The notes below the pieces were generated by a model. That model was not told where the DNA came from. It was given only the letters and a program-made list of their open reading frames with translations, and did no database searches. Positions 53,442-63,995 of a stretch of 64,000 nucleotides of DNA are shown here, in pieces. Numbering within the stretch: position 1 is the first letter of the stretch; every line of letters starts with the position of its first letter. Position numbers and translations under genes: made by a program. The stretch spans positions 239,622,170 to 239,686,169 of the forward strand of contig CM022300.1 of NCBI GenBank assembly GCA_011799875.1, read 5' to 3'. Source of the stretch: Thinopyrum elongatum. Taxonomy: Eukaryota > Streptophyta > Magnoliopsida > Poales > Poaceae.

Positions 53442-56400
53442 GAAAGCGCGCTCGTTGCTTTCCTGCGGGTGAATGTCGACGTGTTTGCATGGCAACCGTC
53501 TGACATCCCCGGTGTTCCCAGGAAAGTAATTGAGCACCACCTTGCCGTTTGTCCCCACGCGAGGCCCGTCAAACAGAAAGCCAGAAAGCAAGCTGTGGAG
53601 CGGCAAGAGTTTATTGCGGAAGAAATCAAGAAGTTGGAAGCAGCAGGCCTCGTCAGAGGAGTGCTCCATCCTACGTGGTTGGCCAATCCTGTTGTCGTGC
53701 GCAAAGCGAATGGAAAATGGAGGCTTTGTATTGATTTCACTGATGTTAATAAAGCTTGTCCCAAAGACCCATTTCCTTTACCCCGCATAGACCAGATTGT
53801 TGACTCCACGGCAGGATGTGATTTGCTTTCATTTCTTGACGCATATTCAGGGTATCATCAAATCTTCATGGCTGAGGAAGATGAGGAAAAGACCGCATTT
53901 ATCACACCCTGTGGCACATACTGTTTCGTACGTATGCCATTTGGTTTGAAAAATGCTGGTTCAACATTTGCAAGAGCCGTCCAGATTGCTTTTGAGCCTC
54001 AGCTGCACAGAAATGTGGAAGCCTATATGGACGATATAGTGGTCAAAAGCAAGGACAGGGCTACTTTGGTTCAAGATCTAGAAGAAACTTTTGTAAATCT
54101 GCGCAAGATCAACCTGAAGCTCAACCCCGAGAAGTGCGTGTTTGGAGTTCCCTCCGGCAAGCTTCTCGGGTTCTTTGTGTCTCAACGCGGAATTGAAGCC
54201 AATCCTGACAAGATCAAAGCCATTGAGCAAATTGAAGCACCGAAGCGCGTCAAGGATGTACGACGACTTGCCGGCTGTGTTGCTGCTCTCAGTAGGTTTA
54301 TCTCCAAGTCAGCTGAGCGCGCCCTGCCATTTTTCAAAATCTTAAAAAAGGCAGGTCCATTGAAATGGACTCCGGAGGCGGAGGCAGCGCTGCAAGACTT
54401 GAAGAGATACCTCTCCTCTCCTCCAATACTTGTCGCACCTAAACCACAAGAGAAATTGTTGCTGTATCTAGCGGCAACCAATCAAGTGGTTAGTGCTGCG
54501 CTGGTAGCGGAGAGAGAGGTGGATGAGGAGGCAGTAACTGCGGCAAGCACGTCCAGCGACAAGCTGGGGGCTCCCCCGACAAGTTTTGCTGCCGACAAGG
54601 ATTCGTCTGCGCAGTCAGGCGAAGTGATACAAAAGAAGAAAATGGTGCAGCGCCCGGTCTACTTTGTGAGCTCTCTTCTGCAGGGAGCTAGGTCAAGGTA
54701 TTCTGGTGTGCAGAAGCTGCTTTTCGGCCTTCTCATGGCCTCGAGAAAGCTGCGCCATTACTTTCAAGCACATGAAGTTACCGTCGTCACTCGCTTCCCG
54801 CTGAAAAGGATTTTGCAAAATCCAGAAGCGACAGGCAGGATTGTCGAGTGGGCGTTGGAGTTGTCGAGCTTTGGTCTCAAGTTTGAGAGTACATCAACCA
54901 TACAGAGCCGAGTTTTGGCAGAGTTTGTCGCAGAATGGACACCAACGCCAGACGAAGAAATCCCAGAGACGACTCTCCCCGGCAAGGAGACAAGCAAAGA
55001 GTGGCTTATGTACTTTGATGGGGCCTTTTCGCTGCAAGGCGCTGGTGCTGGCGTACTGCTTGTCACACCCACCGGAGAGCACCTCAAGTACGTGGTCCAA
55101 ATGAACTTTCCCAAGGAACAGGCGACGAACAATACTGCAGAATATGAGGGGTTGCTTGCCGGTCTCAGGATCGCGGCAGACCTTGGGATCAAGAAGCTTA
55201 TTGTCAGGGGAGATTCGCAGCTTGTCGTCAGGCAAGTGAACAAGAACTACCAATGCCCATTGATGGAAGCTTATGTAGATGAGGTGAGGGAGTTGGAGGA
55301 ACGCTTTGACGGCCTACAAATGGAGCACGTCCCACGTGCTGAGAATGACATTGCCGATGGTTTGTCAAAGCGCGCCGCACTCAAATTGCCTGTGGAACCA
55401 GGCACTTTTGTGCTCCAACTAACTCAGCCATCCGTGACGCCATCAGTAGGGCAAGGCAGGAAGAGGAAGTTGGCTTCTGGCGACTACTTCCCGGCAGAGC
55501 TCCCCGAAGCCGCCGGCAAGAAGGCTGCCAAAGCCAGCGCCAAAGATGCAGAGGGGCAACTTGCTCCGACAAGGCCTCACGCTCTTGTCATTGAAGCGGG
55601 TGCTCCTAGGCAAAAGGCAAAGGGGCAACTTGCTCCAACAAGACTTCGGGTCCTTGTCGTTGAAGCAGGCGCTCCTGATCGAAGCGCTGAGGAGCAAGAT
55701 GCTCCGACGAGGCCTTGGGCTTCCGTCATTGAAGCAACTGCTCCCGACGAGCTTGTTGAAGGACAGCACGCTCCAGCAGGGCCCCAGGCTCTTGTTGTTG
55801 AAGCGGCTGTTCCCGCCAAGCTCGTCAGGGAACGGCCGGCTCTGGTAGAGCGACAAGCTCTTGCCGTAGGGCCTGATGTTCCCGCAGCAGAAGAAATGCC
55901 TTTAGTCCTCGTTGTCAAGCCACAGGCTCCATCGTGGGCGCAGCAGATCGTCCGTTTCCTTCAGACAGGAGAACTTCCCGAAGAGCAGGAAGAAGCGGAG
56001 AAAGTAGCCCGATGGTCCAATATGTATCAATTTGTCGATGACATGCTGTGCAGAAAAAGACCAAACGGTGTGAAATTGAAGTGTATTCCCCGGGAAGAAG
56101 GACAGGAGCTGTTGGCAGAGATTCATGGAGGCATATGTGGTCACCACATAGGGTCAAGAGCCCTTGCTGGAAAGGCTTTCCGGCAAGGTTTCTTTTGGCC
56201 CACCGCCCTCCAGGATGCAACTGCACTAGTAACCAAGTGTGAAGCGTGCCAGTTTCATTCCAAGCAGATTCATCAGCCAGCTCAAGCTCTCCAGACAATC
56301 CCTCTCTCCTGGCCATTTTCGGTCTGGGGGCTCGACATCCTCGGCCCTTTTCCCCGTGCCACCGGGGGCTTCGAGTACTTGTATGTGGCCATCGACAAGT

Positions 56401-57170
56401 TTACGAAGTGGCCGGAAGTGGAAGCAGTGAGGAAGGTGACAGCTCAATCAGCCATCAAGTTCTTCAAGGGAATTGTTTGTCGCTTTGGTGTTCCTAATAG
56501 GATCATCACCGACAACGGTACCCAGTTCACGAGCCACGCCTTCATGCAGTATGTCGAAGACCTTGGCGCCAAGGTCTGTTTCGCTTATGTTGCTCACCCC
56601 CGAAGCAACGGTCAAGCTGAAAGGGCAAATGCTGAAGTGCTGCGTGGGCTCAAGACGAGAACTTTCGACAGGCTGCGCAAGTGCGGCAAGAACTGGATCG
56701 AGGAGCTGCCAGTGGTTCTTTGGTCGATCAGGACGACGCCAAATCGAGCTACTGGCCAGACGCCTTTTGCTCTAGTTTATGGAGCAGAGGCAGTTCTCCC
56801 CACGGAACTCGTATACGGGTCACCTCGAGTGCTCGCTTACGATGAGCTTGAGCAAGAGCAACTGCGGCAAGATGTCGCTGTGCTCCTCGAGGAGGATCGT
56901 CTTCAGGCTGCTGTGAGAGCTGCTTGCTACCAGCAAGCTTTGCGTCGCTACCATAGCCGCAAAGTTAATGCCAGAAGTCTCGAGGAAGGCGACCTTGTTC
57001 TTCGGCGCGTTCAGTCGGCCAAGAATTCAAACAAGTTGATGCCGAAGTGGGAAGGCCCTTATCGGGTGAAATGAGTCACCAGGCCCGGCGCTGTCCGCCT
57101 GGAGACCGAGGATGGCATTCCAGTGATCAATTCCTGGAACATTGAGCATCTTCGTAAGTTTTTTCCATAA
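53442..57170 (+). CDS. Element B pol: RT, RNase H, archaeal-type RNase H, integrase
   Basis: Same frame as gag, open from 53442 to TGA 57072-57074. RT has FLDAYSGYHQ (53838) and an intact YMDD (54024-54035). A connection/RNase H region follows (RPVYFVSSLLQGARSRYS...). The second RNase H keeps its catalytic acids in FDGAF (55017), NTAEYEG (Glu 55140), RGDSQLV (55212) and NDIADGLS (55356). A proline/alanine linker holds five 23-residue repeats (55551-55895). Integrase has IHGG...HH (56124, 56145), CEAC (56238, 56247) and the acids of D,D35E: LDILGPF (56334), TDNGTQF (56511), QAERAN (56619), with 35 residues between the last two. The TGA at 57072 replaces Arg of A and cuts about 32 residues; the normal stop is TAA 57168-57170. 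No chromodomain is seen. Confidence 0.93.
55551..55895 (+). repeat. 69-bp coding minisatellite in pol, five copies
   Basis: Five in-frame 23-residue units of the form (E/K)(G/E)Q(L/D/H)APTRP...V(I/V)EA.AP, exactly 345 bp. Element A has a single unit at the same place (about 32455-32523). The repeats lie in the linker between the second RNase H and integrase. Confidence 0.85.
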
Positions 57171-58080
57171 GGCGCGGTTGCCGGGCCCTTCCCCGGCAAC
57201 CACCTTTTGTACAAGTATTGCCGCTGTTGCATGTAATCCTTTGTACAAAGCCAGGCGCAGACCCTGTGCATAAATAAAGCTTTTGTATTTCGCAGTTTTT
57301 GACGATTTCATGTTTACTTTTATTTTGCATGATTATCTGACATACTGTGCAGTACAGCCTCCCCGGTAAGCATTAACGAGCCGCCAAGCTCCTATATCTT
57401 TATTTTCTCTTCTTTCTTTTTCTCAAAGAGACAGAAGCTTCCCTCGCGCACAAGTTTGCCGGGGGGGATGGGATAATGATATGGACCAGGCGTTGTTCAA
57501 AGAAACCTTGCCTTGCCGGGAAGAAGGCAGCGGCAAGCAGACCAGGCGTCGTTCAAAGAAACTTTGCCTTGCCGGGAAGAAGGCAGCGGCAAGCAGTGAA
57601 AAGACCTTGCCGCGGAGAGATCAGCGACAAAGCTAAGTGCCAAAGTTTGAACAATCAAATTTGCCAAAGTTTGAACAATCAAATTCTTTTTTTATTTTCA
57701 AGGTTATTTTCCTTGAACGATACTACTCTTTGTATGAAAAACCTATGCGCGACTGAACCTAAGCGTAATCGGTCGCGCCCTTACCTTGTTTCGAGTCCGC
57801 TCAACAACCTAAGTGGCTGCAATGAGCGCGACAAGGTTGCTTGCCGACAGCGGCACCGCCAGCAGGCTGCTGAAGTCCCGCACCCAGCGCTCGCGGCGAT
57901 GGTGCGCGCACCGGCAAGTTCCCTATAAGCGTAGGGCAAGTACACACAAAGAAAGAAATTGCACAAGGGAGATGACATGCATTAACTTCAAAATATTGCA
58001 AGTTATATTACAAGATAAGTTGCCGCGGCTTAAACAGATTGTTCTTTAACATGTCTAGCGGCGGCAAGGAGGGAGAAGAA
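57171..58080. other. Element B spacer between pol and the antisense gene
   Basis: Contains a perfect-period 56-bp tandem repeat at 57485-57540 and 57541-57596 (starts ACCAGGCG(T)TGTTCAAAGAAA), a 22-bp repeat (CAAAGTTTGAACAATCAAAT, 57641 and 57664) and ATAAATAAAGC (57270), a possible polyadenylation signal. No ORF is convincing. Confidence 0.6.
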
Positions 58081-58088
58081 TGGGCTCT

Positions 58089-58440
58089 CTAATTGCGGTG
58101 CTCGCCTTCGACTCTTTGGTTTTGGTCCACCCTCTCCACGATGGGCGCGACAAGGGCCTCTAGTGGCGCGGGGTCGTATCCCTTCGGCAAGCTTTTGAAG
58201 ATGTTGCTGAAGTCGACGCCCGGGTTTCTGTATGCTATCTTCACCAACAACCTCCGGAGAACTCCCCGGCAAAGCCTGCGTGACTCGTCGGCTAGTTGAG
58301 CCTTGTGATTGACTTGGAGCTGTTGGAGTGCTTCTACTACTCCGTCGAAGAACTCGGCTAGCTTGACGCTAGTTTGCGTGTTCTTGTCGGTGGAGTACCC
58401 GAAGTCCGGCACCTTCAGGGCAGTCAGCTCGTAATAAGAC
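58089..58440 (-). pseudogene. Element B antisense gene, C-terminal end only
   Basis: The minus-strand frame from about 58440 down to the stop at 58089 matches the C-terminal domain of A's antisense gene (shared pattern FFDGVVEAL/FFEGIVDAL, NPGVDFSNI/NPGINLTNV, SLPKG/SLPKD, APIVERVDQ/APIVDKVSQ). The frame has no internal stop here. The codons above about 58440 (MHHFDLHEERL...) are not similar to A and are sequence beyond the truncation point. Confidence 0.75.
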
Positions 58441-58489
58441 CAAAAAGAATCCTCCTCAATGGTGAAATTAATTAACCTTTCCTCATGTA

Positions 58490-59010
58490 GGTCAAAGTGA
58501 TGCATGCATCGACGATGGCCTCATGGGCCCACAGATGGAAGCGTCACACGTGAGTGTCCTAGCTAGGATAACCACCGCCTGCATGCATGTGGCCCAAAGA
58601 GGTGTTGTGTGATGTTTGAATAGCCAATTTCACAACTTCGATGTGGCACGTCCCTCGGAAACCAAAAATTCCAAACACTGAGTGAGGTGTACTTGTTCAC
58701 GGACGCGTACGTATAGTATATATGCTAGTCCCCTCCCACCTCTTCGACACGTACTATATACCACCATAACACAAACAAAAAAGATTCTACCTTGCTGGTC
58801 AAATTAACCTCACTGCCGGCTGTTCGTCAAAGTGATGGACGACGACCTCGCGGGCCCACAGAAAGCGTCACCCTCGAGTATCGAGTGTCGTGTAGGACAA
58901 CCATCGACTGCATGTAGCCAAAACATGTATGTATGAAAGGGTTGTGTAATGTTTTAAATAACGAATTCACGACTCTGATGTGGCACCTGCCTAACAAAAC
59001 GGCCAACCCA
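58490..59010. repeat. Direct duplication, about 335 bp apart, at the truncation point of B
   Basis: TCAAAGTGATG...CGACGATGGCCTCATGGGCCCACAGA...AAGCGTCAC...GAGTGTC at 58491-58680 is repeated with changes at 58828-58990. Copy 1 starts where element B ends. No coding sequence is seen here or in 59010-59640, apart from A/T-rich spacer. Confidence 0.6.
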
Positions 59011-60000
59011 CACGGTGTCTCACAACTCATAGTGTACTGCGAGCCACCCGCCACCCCCAGACGCACACACCCACACACACACCGCGAATCCACCGCAACT
59101 ACGATGCATGTTAAATTATCCCGCGGTGAACATATGTTACCAAAGGAGGGATGTTTTAATTTAAAAAAAATGATCATTAAGGCGTTTTAGTACATTAATT
59201 GATTGATTTTCTGCGGGTATGATGCGCAAAAATCAAATTTGAGCTACATGCACACGTGACAGTGCACCTAAATGGATTGCAAAAACACATGTGTCTCAGT
59301 GGGTGCATGTTTACTCCCTGTGCAAGAAATTTCAAACATTGGGAATCTCGATTTTTAAATTCTAGTACATCCAAAACTTATTTGAAGTTCATGAAACTTA
59401 TCGTGTTGTCATATGGACACCAATACAAAGTGGCATTGTACTTTTTTTCTGTCAAATTTGAGACCAGTTTTGATGTAATCTTTACCTAATTACAAACGGG
59501 AGATTATTAATAATTGGGAACCAATATCCCAAACGTATTATTTATTCAAACCGTGAGCATTAGACCAACATTGGATACGTGCCATGCTTCGGTTAAGCAA
59601 TAAAGCGGCACCATTAATCATCCAAATAGAAAAACAATATACGTGCCGCCACGCGACCCGTGTGCTGTGCGAGCATGCGTGAGTTGACGGGACGCATGCG
59701 AGCAGTCCATCGCGCAGGCAGACCGGGAGGCGTGCGTGCAGGTGTGTGGATTGACGAAGGCGTGCTCGCTGCATAGTGTCATCGGGAGGCATGCGAGTAG
59801 CTGTGTGAAACGATGGTAGGCATGCCAGCAGTCCGGTGTGCAGGCTCATCGGGAGGCGAGCCAGCGGTTTGACCGCCGCCCGCCTCTCTCCCACTACTCC
59901 ATATTAATGGTGCGCCCGAGCGACCGCACCCCCCATCCTCGCCACACACACAATCCTCTCTCTCTGCTTGCATCCTCGACGCCGCTCTCAGTCCTCAAAG
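59010..60000. other. Region upstream of the zf-XS gene
   Basis: 59010-59640 is AT-rich without features. 59680-59870 holds imperfect repeats of GGCATGCGAGCAGTC and CATCGGGAGGC. CCATATTAATGG lies at about 59909 and may be part of the promoter; the leader from about 59940 is CT-rich (CACACACAATCCTCTCTCTC). Confidence 0.4.
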
Positions 60001-60010
60001 CCGTCAGTGT

Positions 60011-61053
60011 ATGAGGATGCCGCCGAAGCGCCCCATCGGAGGGAGTGGCGACGCCGGGGCTGCTGAAGCACCGAAGCACGGCATGGAGACGGAGACAGAG
60101 GTTGCCGTCACCGCCGGCGAGTTATCGCTGCACCCTGACGTCGTCGACGGCGTCGAGCTTCCACAGACGGAGGCGGAGTTCCACACTGACTTTGGTGACG
60201 ACTTGGGCGACGACCCCGGCGACGACTCCGACGACCACTCCGGCGATGACTCCGACGACGACGGATAACTGGTTAGTCATCTATACCCATTTATGTGTCA
60301 AATAGATCCTAGGGTTTCTCTGGTTACTCCTGCCTCCCCCTTTTTGGAATAGAAATCCTATGGTTATGTTCTCCCAATCCATGAAATCTAAGTAAGTTTC
60401 GTTAGATATGTGTAGTGTATTGATTGTTTGAATGGTACAAGTGATAAGTGATTAGTTGTTTCATCTGTGCAAATGATTTCTGCTAGTAATCCGACTAGGG
60501 TTAGTGTTCGTGCTAATAATTCCTAGCCAGGACTTGACAATTGATTTTGAATGACCTACATATATGTTTGTGCCATTATTTTCTTCAAGATTGGTCTATA
60601 CACAGACGACTGTGCTTAAAAATCGAACCATAATCTCTGGATATGTATAAAAAATTAGCCATAAATTCCTAATCCTACTTCACGGCATGTAAACATTGAT
60701 TTGATGCCAAATTTGTTTTACTATTTGTATAGGTGCTGTCTGACGATGTGGACAGCGAGGATGAAGATGGCCAGAGGAGGTACAAGAGGCAAATCTTGAG
60801 GGATCTTTATGCGGGAATGCATAACAGGCGTATTAGGACCTGGAACGGCGGCTATCGATGCCCATTTTGCAACCATAAGCTTCATGACACATATCAAAGT
60901 GTTCTGGCACATGCAAGAGGACGGGCCGTTGGCTCCTTCAAGCAGAAGTATTCTCGCAGGGTGGCGCACGGCGCGTACGCCGAGTACCTAGAGAAGCTTC
61001 AGGATCGTGCCGGCATGTTAGATGAGATGTGGGATCGAACTATGTACGCTTGA
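60011..61053 (+). pseudogene. zf-XS domain protein (SGS3/FDM-like zinc finger), two exons, stop at exon 1 end
   Basis: Exon 1 starts at ATG 60011 (or 60017, MPPKRPIGG) and encodes an acidic N-terminus with (GDD)n/(DDS)n runs. The likely donor is GTTAGT at 60272, phase 0. A TAA codon at 60266-60268 lies just before it. Exon 2 (60733-61053, acceptor TTTGTATAG) continues in phase 0: VLSDDVDSEDEDGQ, RRYKRQ, then YRCPFC, HKLHDTYQSVLAHARGR and AYAEYLEKL. The CPFC...H pattern with a following helix matches the zf-XS finger that precedes XS domains in SGS3 and FDM/IDN2 proteins of plant RNA silencing. No XS or coiled-coil domain follows, so the protein is only about 190 residues. If TAA is real in transcripts, only the acidic N-terminus is made. 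Otherwise a different donor may be used. Confidence 0.6.
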
Positions 61054-61204
61054 TTATGCTTAATGATGGTTGAACTATGTACTTATGGTTGAACTATGCT
61101 TGTGTACGTGTACGCTTATTATCTATGTCTGAGTATGTTTAATCTATGTTTACTTATGTCTAACCGTGGGATATGGATGCAATCAGTTCGGTTGATGGAA
61201 TCTA

Positions 61205-61433
61205 CCTCCGTCCTGGTTTATTGGTCCCCTTTGTAATTTGTGTTAAATTTTGACCAAAGATTTAACTGACAGAATGTTAGAGCAGGTCAGCAAAAAATTA
61301 TATCGTTGGATGGGTATTTGAGCATAGTGTTCAATGATATAATTTTTGGTTACATGCATAAACATTTCTTAGTTAAATATTTGGTCAACATTTGGTACAA
61401 ATTACAAAGGGGACCAATAAACCAGGACGGAGG
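61205..61433. mobile_element. Stowaway-like MITE, 229 bp
   Basis: CCTCCGTCCTGGTTTATTGGTCCCCTTTGTAATTTGT and its inverted copy ACAAATTACAAAGGGGACCAATAAACCAGGACGGAGG form a long terminal inverted repeat. TA flanks both sides (61203-61204 and 61434-61435). It lies about 150 bp downstream of the zf-XS gene and could fold into a hairpin RNA if read through. Confidence 0.88.
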
Positions 61434-61439
61434 TAGTAC

Positions 61440-61530
61440 GTCAATCACACACGGTTCCCAAAATTGGAACCGTGTGCAATGACTTTCCTTTGGCCTGTTG
61501 CGTCAATCACACACGGTTGGCTCTAGCAAA
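61440..61530. repeat. Direct and inverted TCAATCACACACGGTT repeats
   Basis: GTCAATCACACACGGTT occurs at about 61439 and 61502, and AACCGTGTG in inverted form at 61469. The spacing (63 bp) and position upstream of the F-box gene could be regulatory or a transposon scar. Nothing else is recognisable. Confidence 0.4.
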
Positions 61531-61882
61531 CCGTTGCCTTCGAAATTCTTTGTGGGACAGAAAACCCTCACCACCCAATTCAAAAAAGAAAAAAGAAAAC
61601 CCTCACCATCCCCACGTCACAAAAACCCTCACCCCGCCCGCCACCCCCTCCGGTCCCCATTCACACCTGCACAAGCTCCTCTGCGTCTATGCATGGCACT
61701 GCCTATCACGGCGGTAACCACTTAGCTCGACGCCTGCTGCTACTGCCAGGCTGCCGGCAAACCCCACCGCATTTCGCAACTTCCGCTTGCTGCCGCCTAT
61801 CGCCATCGACTTTCTCGACGTTGCTCGCGGTCGATCCAGCTCCGCTTGGCTGGGGAATCTGCTACACTAAGGGTTCTTTCTC

Positions 61883-63960
61883 ATGGACAACAAGGTAACT
61901 AATTTAATGAGATATTATCTCATCTCTTATCCCAGTTCATCTGCCTCCTTTAATCACCCGGCCGAAATCGCCATGAATTCATTTTTATTCAAGCTGATTT
62001 GAGGGTTTTCTTTCATTCATAGAGTGTACAGTGCGCGGACACATCAGGACTTTGTGGCCTCCGCCAGACATTCCATCTCACCATACCAGATGACTTGAGG
62101 ATGCGCGCGGTATGTTCAATCTCACCCTAAATCGGTTGTCATGGCCTACTTTCCTGAACATATTCTAAATATTGCTACATTTGGATAAAAAGTGGCACAT
62201 GCACCATATACGTCAAAGGGGATTTTCCCCCCTTTTCTTTCTATATTAGGCAAATTCATGATGTATTGTTCTTTCGATTACTCTCATATTTCCATGACAT
62301 CATGTTTACCCTATCTTTTTAATTTTAGATTTTTGTCCTTCGATTTCAACTGATGTACAGTTCTTTCAATTTGGGCCCATATTTGCATGTTACCATATTT
62401 TCTTTAACAATCCTACCATTTTCTGCAGCGCGTCCCTTGCTATGCAACAGAATCTGTAGTACACAATCTTTCCATTTACATAAATCAAGACTGCAGGGAT
62501 GTCATACTGAACACAAACCATGGATTTACAATCATTGCTACTGTAAGACTTGATGAACATGGTGACTCCTATTTTGGCACTGGCCTTTGGAAAGAAATTT
62601 CTAAGTTTTATGTACTGAAAGTTGGCACTATAATTGCACTCCACATAAAAGGGCCTGGTCATGAGATATATGCTAACTTCCCTGACGATATCATCCGTCC
62701 AGACTTTGTTCGAAGTAAGTTTTCTTTTCAAGTATCTGCATGTTGACTTACCCAGCAATATCAAATGAATTGTGTAGTATTTAAGCAACCAATTGTTATT
62801 CCATTTTCTTACTATATTCCTACCTAATAACTTCTAGTTACCAATACACTTTTCTATTGCCCTGTTTTAACTAAATATTCCCTGTACTCCCACTTCTATC
62901 AGAAAGCGCCGCTGACAAGGAGACTCCGGAGGTGGAGAACGGGGCTACCAAGAAGCGGAGGCGGGGCGAGCAAGAACCGCAAGCGACTCTAGTAGGCCTA
63001 GACTTCATCAGCAACCTCCCCGACGATATGTTGACAGTCATCATCTCCCTCATCCCAATCAAATATGGGGCGCGGACAACCGTCCTTTCCTAGCGGTGGC
63101 GCCCCCTATGGAACTCCATCCCTCTCGACCTCATCAACACCCACGAGCTCTGCCATGGCTATCGCAAAAGCTTGGATGCGTTCTCCAAGATCCTCGGCAG
63201 TCACCTTGGCCCAACCAGAGGCCTTAGAATGGGCAAGTTCTGTTCCAATGGCAAGGACCGAGCCAAGCTTTACGACTGGTTCCGATCCCCCGCCCTTGAT
63301 CAGCTCGAGGAGCTCACTTTTGATGATGAGCATATGTGCTCGCTGCCAACGTCCGCGCTCCGCCTCGCGCCCACGCTGCGCGTCACCAAGTTCAGGAACT
63401 GCCATCCCCCCTCCATGACTCTCCGTACTATTTATGTGTGTTGCTGGTGCGGCAGGAAGACATCACAATATGTGTACCACGGTATGGTCATTGAGGACAC
63501 ACCTGCACTTGAGAGATTACTTGTAGTTGATCAAGAAAGTCCAACAAGAATCAATGTCATTTCTGCGCCGAAATTGACGGTGGTGGGCTACTCGTCTGAC
63601 AAATACTCTGAACTTGTTATTGGATCCACACCCGTTCAGGTACAACAGCCGCCTTCTACCTCTCCTTCTACAAATTAACATTATTTCTAATTTTGAAGAT
63701 GTTTGTTCGTCTATCATCTAGAAAATGATTCTGACAAGCTTGACCCCAAAACTGCGCACAGTGAAGGTCTTGGCACTAGAATCTATCGGCCCCAACCTGG
63801 AGCAAGTTCTCAGTTTCCTGAGATGCTTTTCGTGCCTGGAGAAGCTATATATCGATGTGATGTTCCGTTCCTGTTAAATGTTAACCATAAGGGAGTTCAA
63901 TTTGTGACACCTTTTTCCAAGTTTAATGTACTATGATTTCTGAAGGATTCTTTTGGAGGA
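61883..63960 (+). pseudogene. Possible B3-like/F-box/LRR fusion gene, five exons, with stops
   Basis: Exons: 61883-61894 (MDNK), 62023-62109, 62429-62714, 62903-63639 and 63722 onwards. All GT-AG junctions keep frame (phases 0, 0, 1, 0). Exons 2-3 encode about 125 residues ending GLWKEISKFYVLKVGTII and ANFPDDIIRPDFVR, a pattern like the C-terminal half of a B3 DNA-binding domain (weak call). Exon 4 starts with a basic nuclear-signal-like KKRRRG. An F-box follows (ISNLPDDMLTVIISLIP, then RWRPLWNSIPLDL), typical of grass F-box/FBD proteins, with leucine-rich repeat-like sequence after it. A TAG at 63091-63093 sits inside the F-box (just before RWRPLW). Exon 5 reads LTSLTPKLRTVKVLALESIG, matching such proteins, then meets a TAA near 63878. 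F-box proteins recruit substrates to SCF ubiquitin ligases. The two stops suggest a pseudogene or a sequence error. Confidence 0.6.
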
Positions 63961-63974
63961 TTTCAGTACATACA

Positions 63975-63995
63975 TGTTCCCCCCCCCCCATATTG
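63975..63995. repeat. C homopolymer
   Basis: TTCCCCCCCCCCAT near the window end; a short homopolymer prone to sequencing error. Nothing else is recognised in the last 100 bases. Confidence 0.6.

Larger units (their letters stand above)
49473..58440 (+). mobile_element. Element B: Tat-lineage Ty3/gypsy retrotransposon, 3'-truncated
   Basis: The left LTR (49473-50484) and internal order match element A: gag, protease, RT, RNase H, second RNase H, integrase, antisense gene. The flank CGACG (49468-49472) is the predicted target duplication. Sequence recognisable as this element stops within the antisense gene at about 58430-58440, or at most 58490, with no right LTR. All coding lies in one forward frame with four stops and no frameshift, so the copy is better preserved than A. 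Confidence 0.93.

Noticed and set aside
58440..58505. N-terminal extension (MHHFDLHEERL) of the element B antisense frame
   Set aside because: Similarity to element A stops at about 58440. The extension is a chance open frame across the truncation junction.
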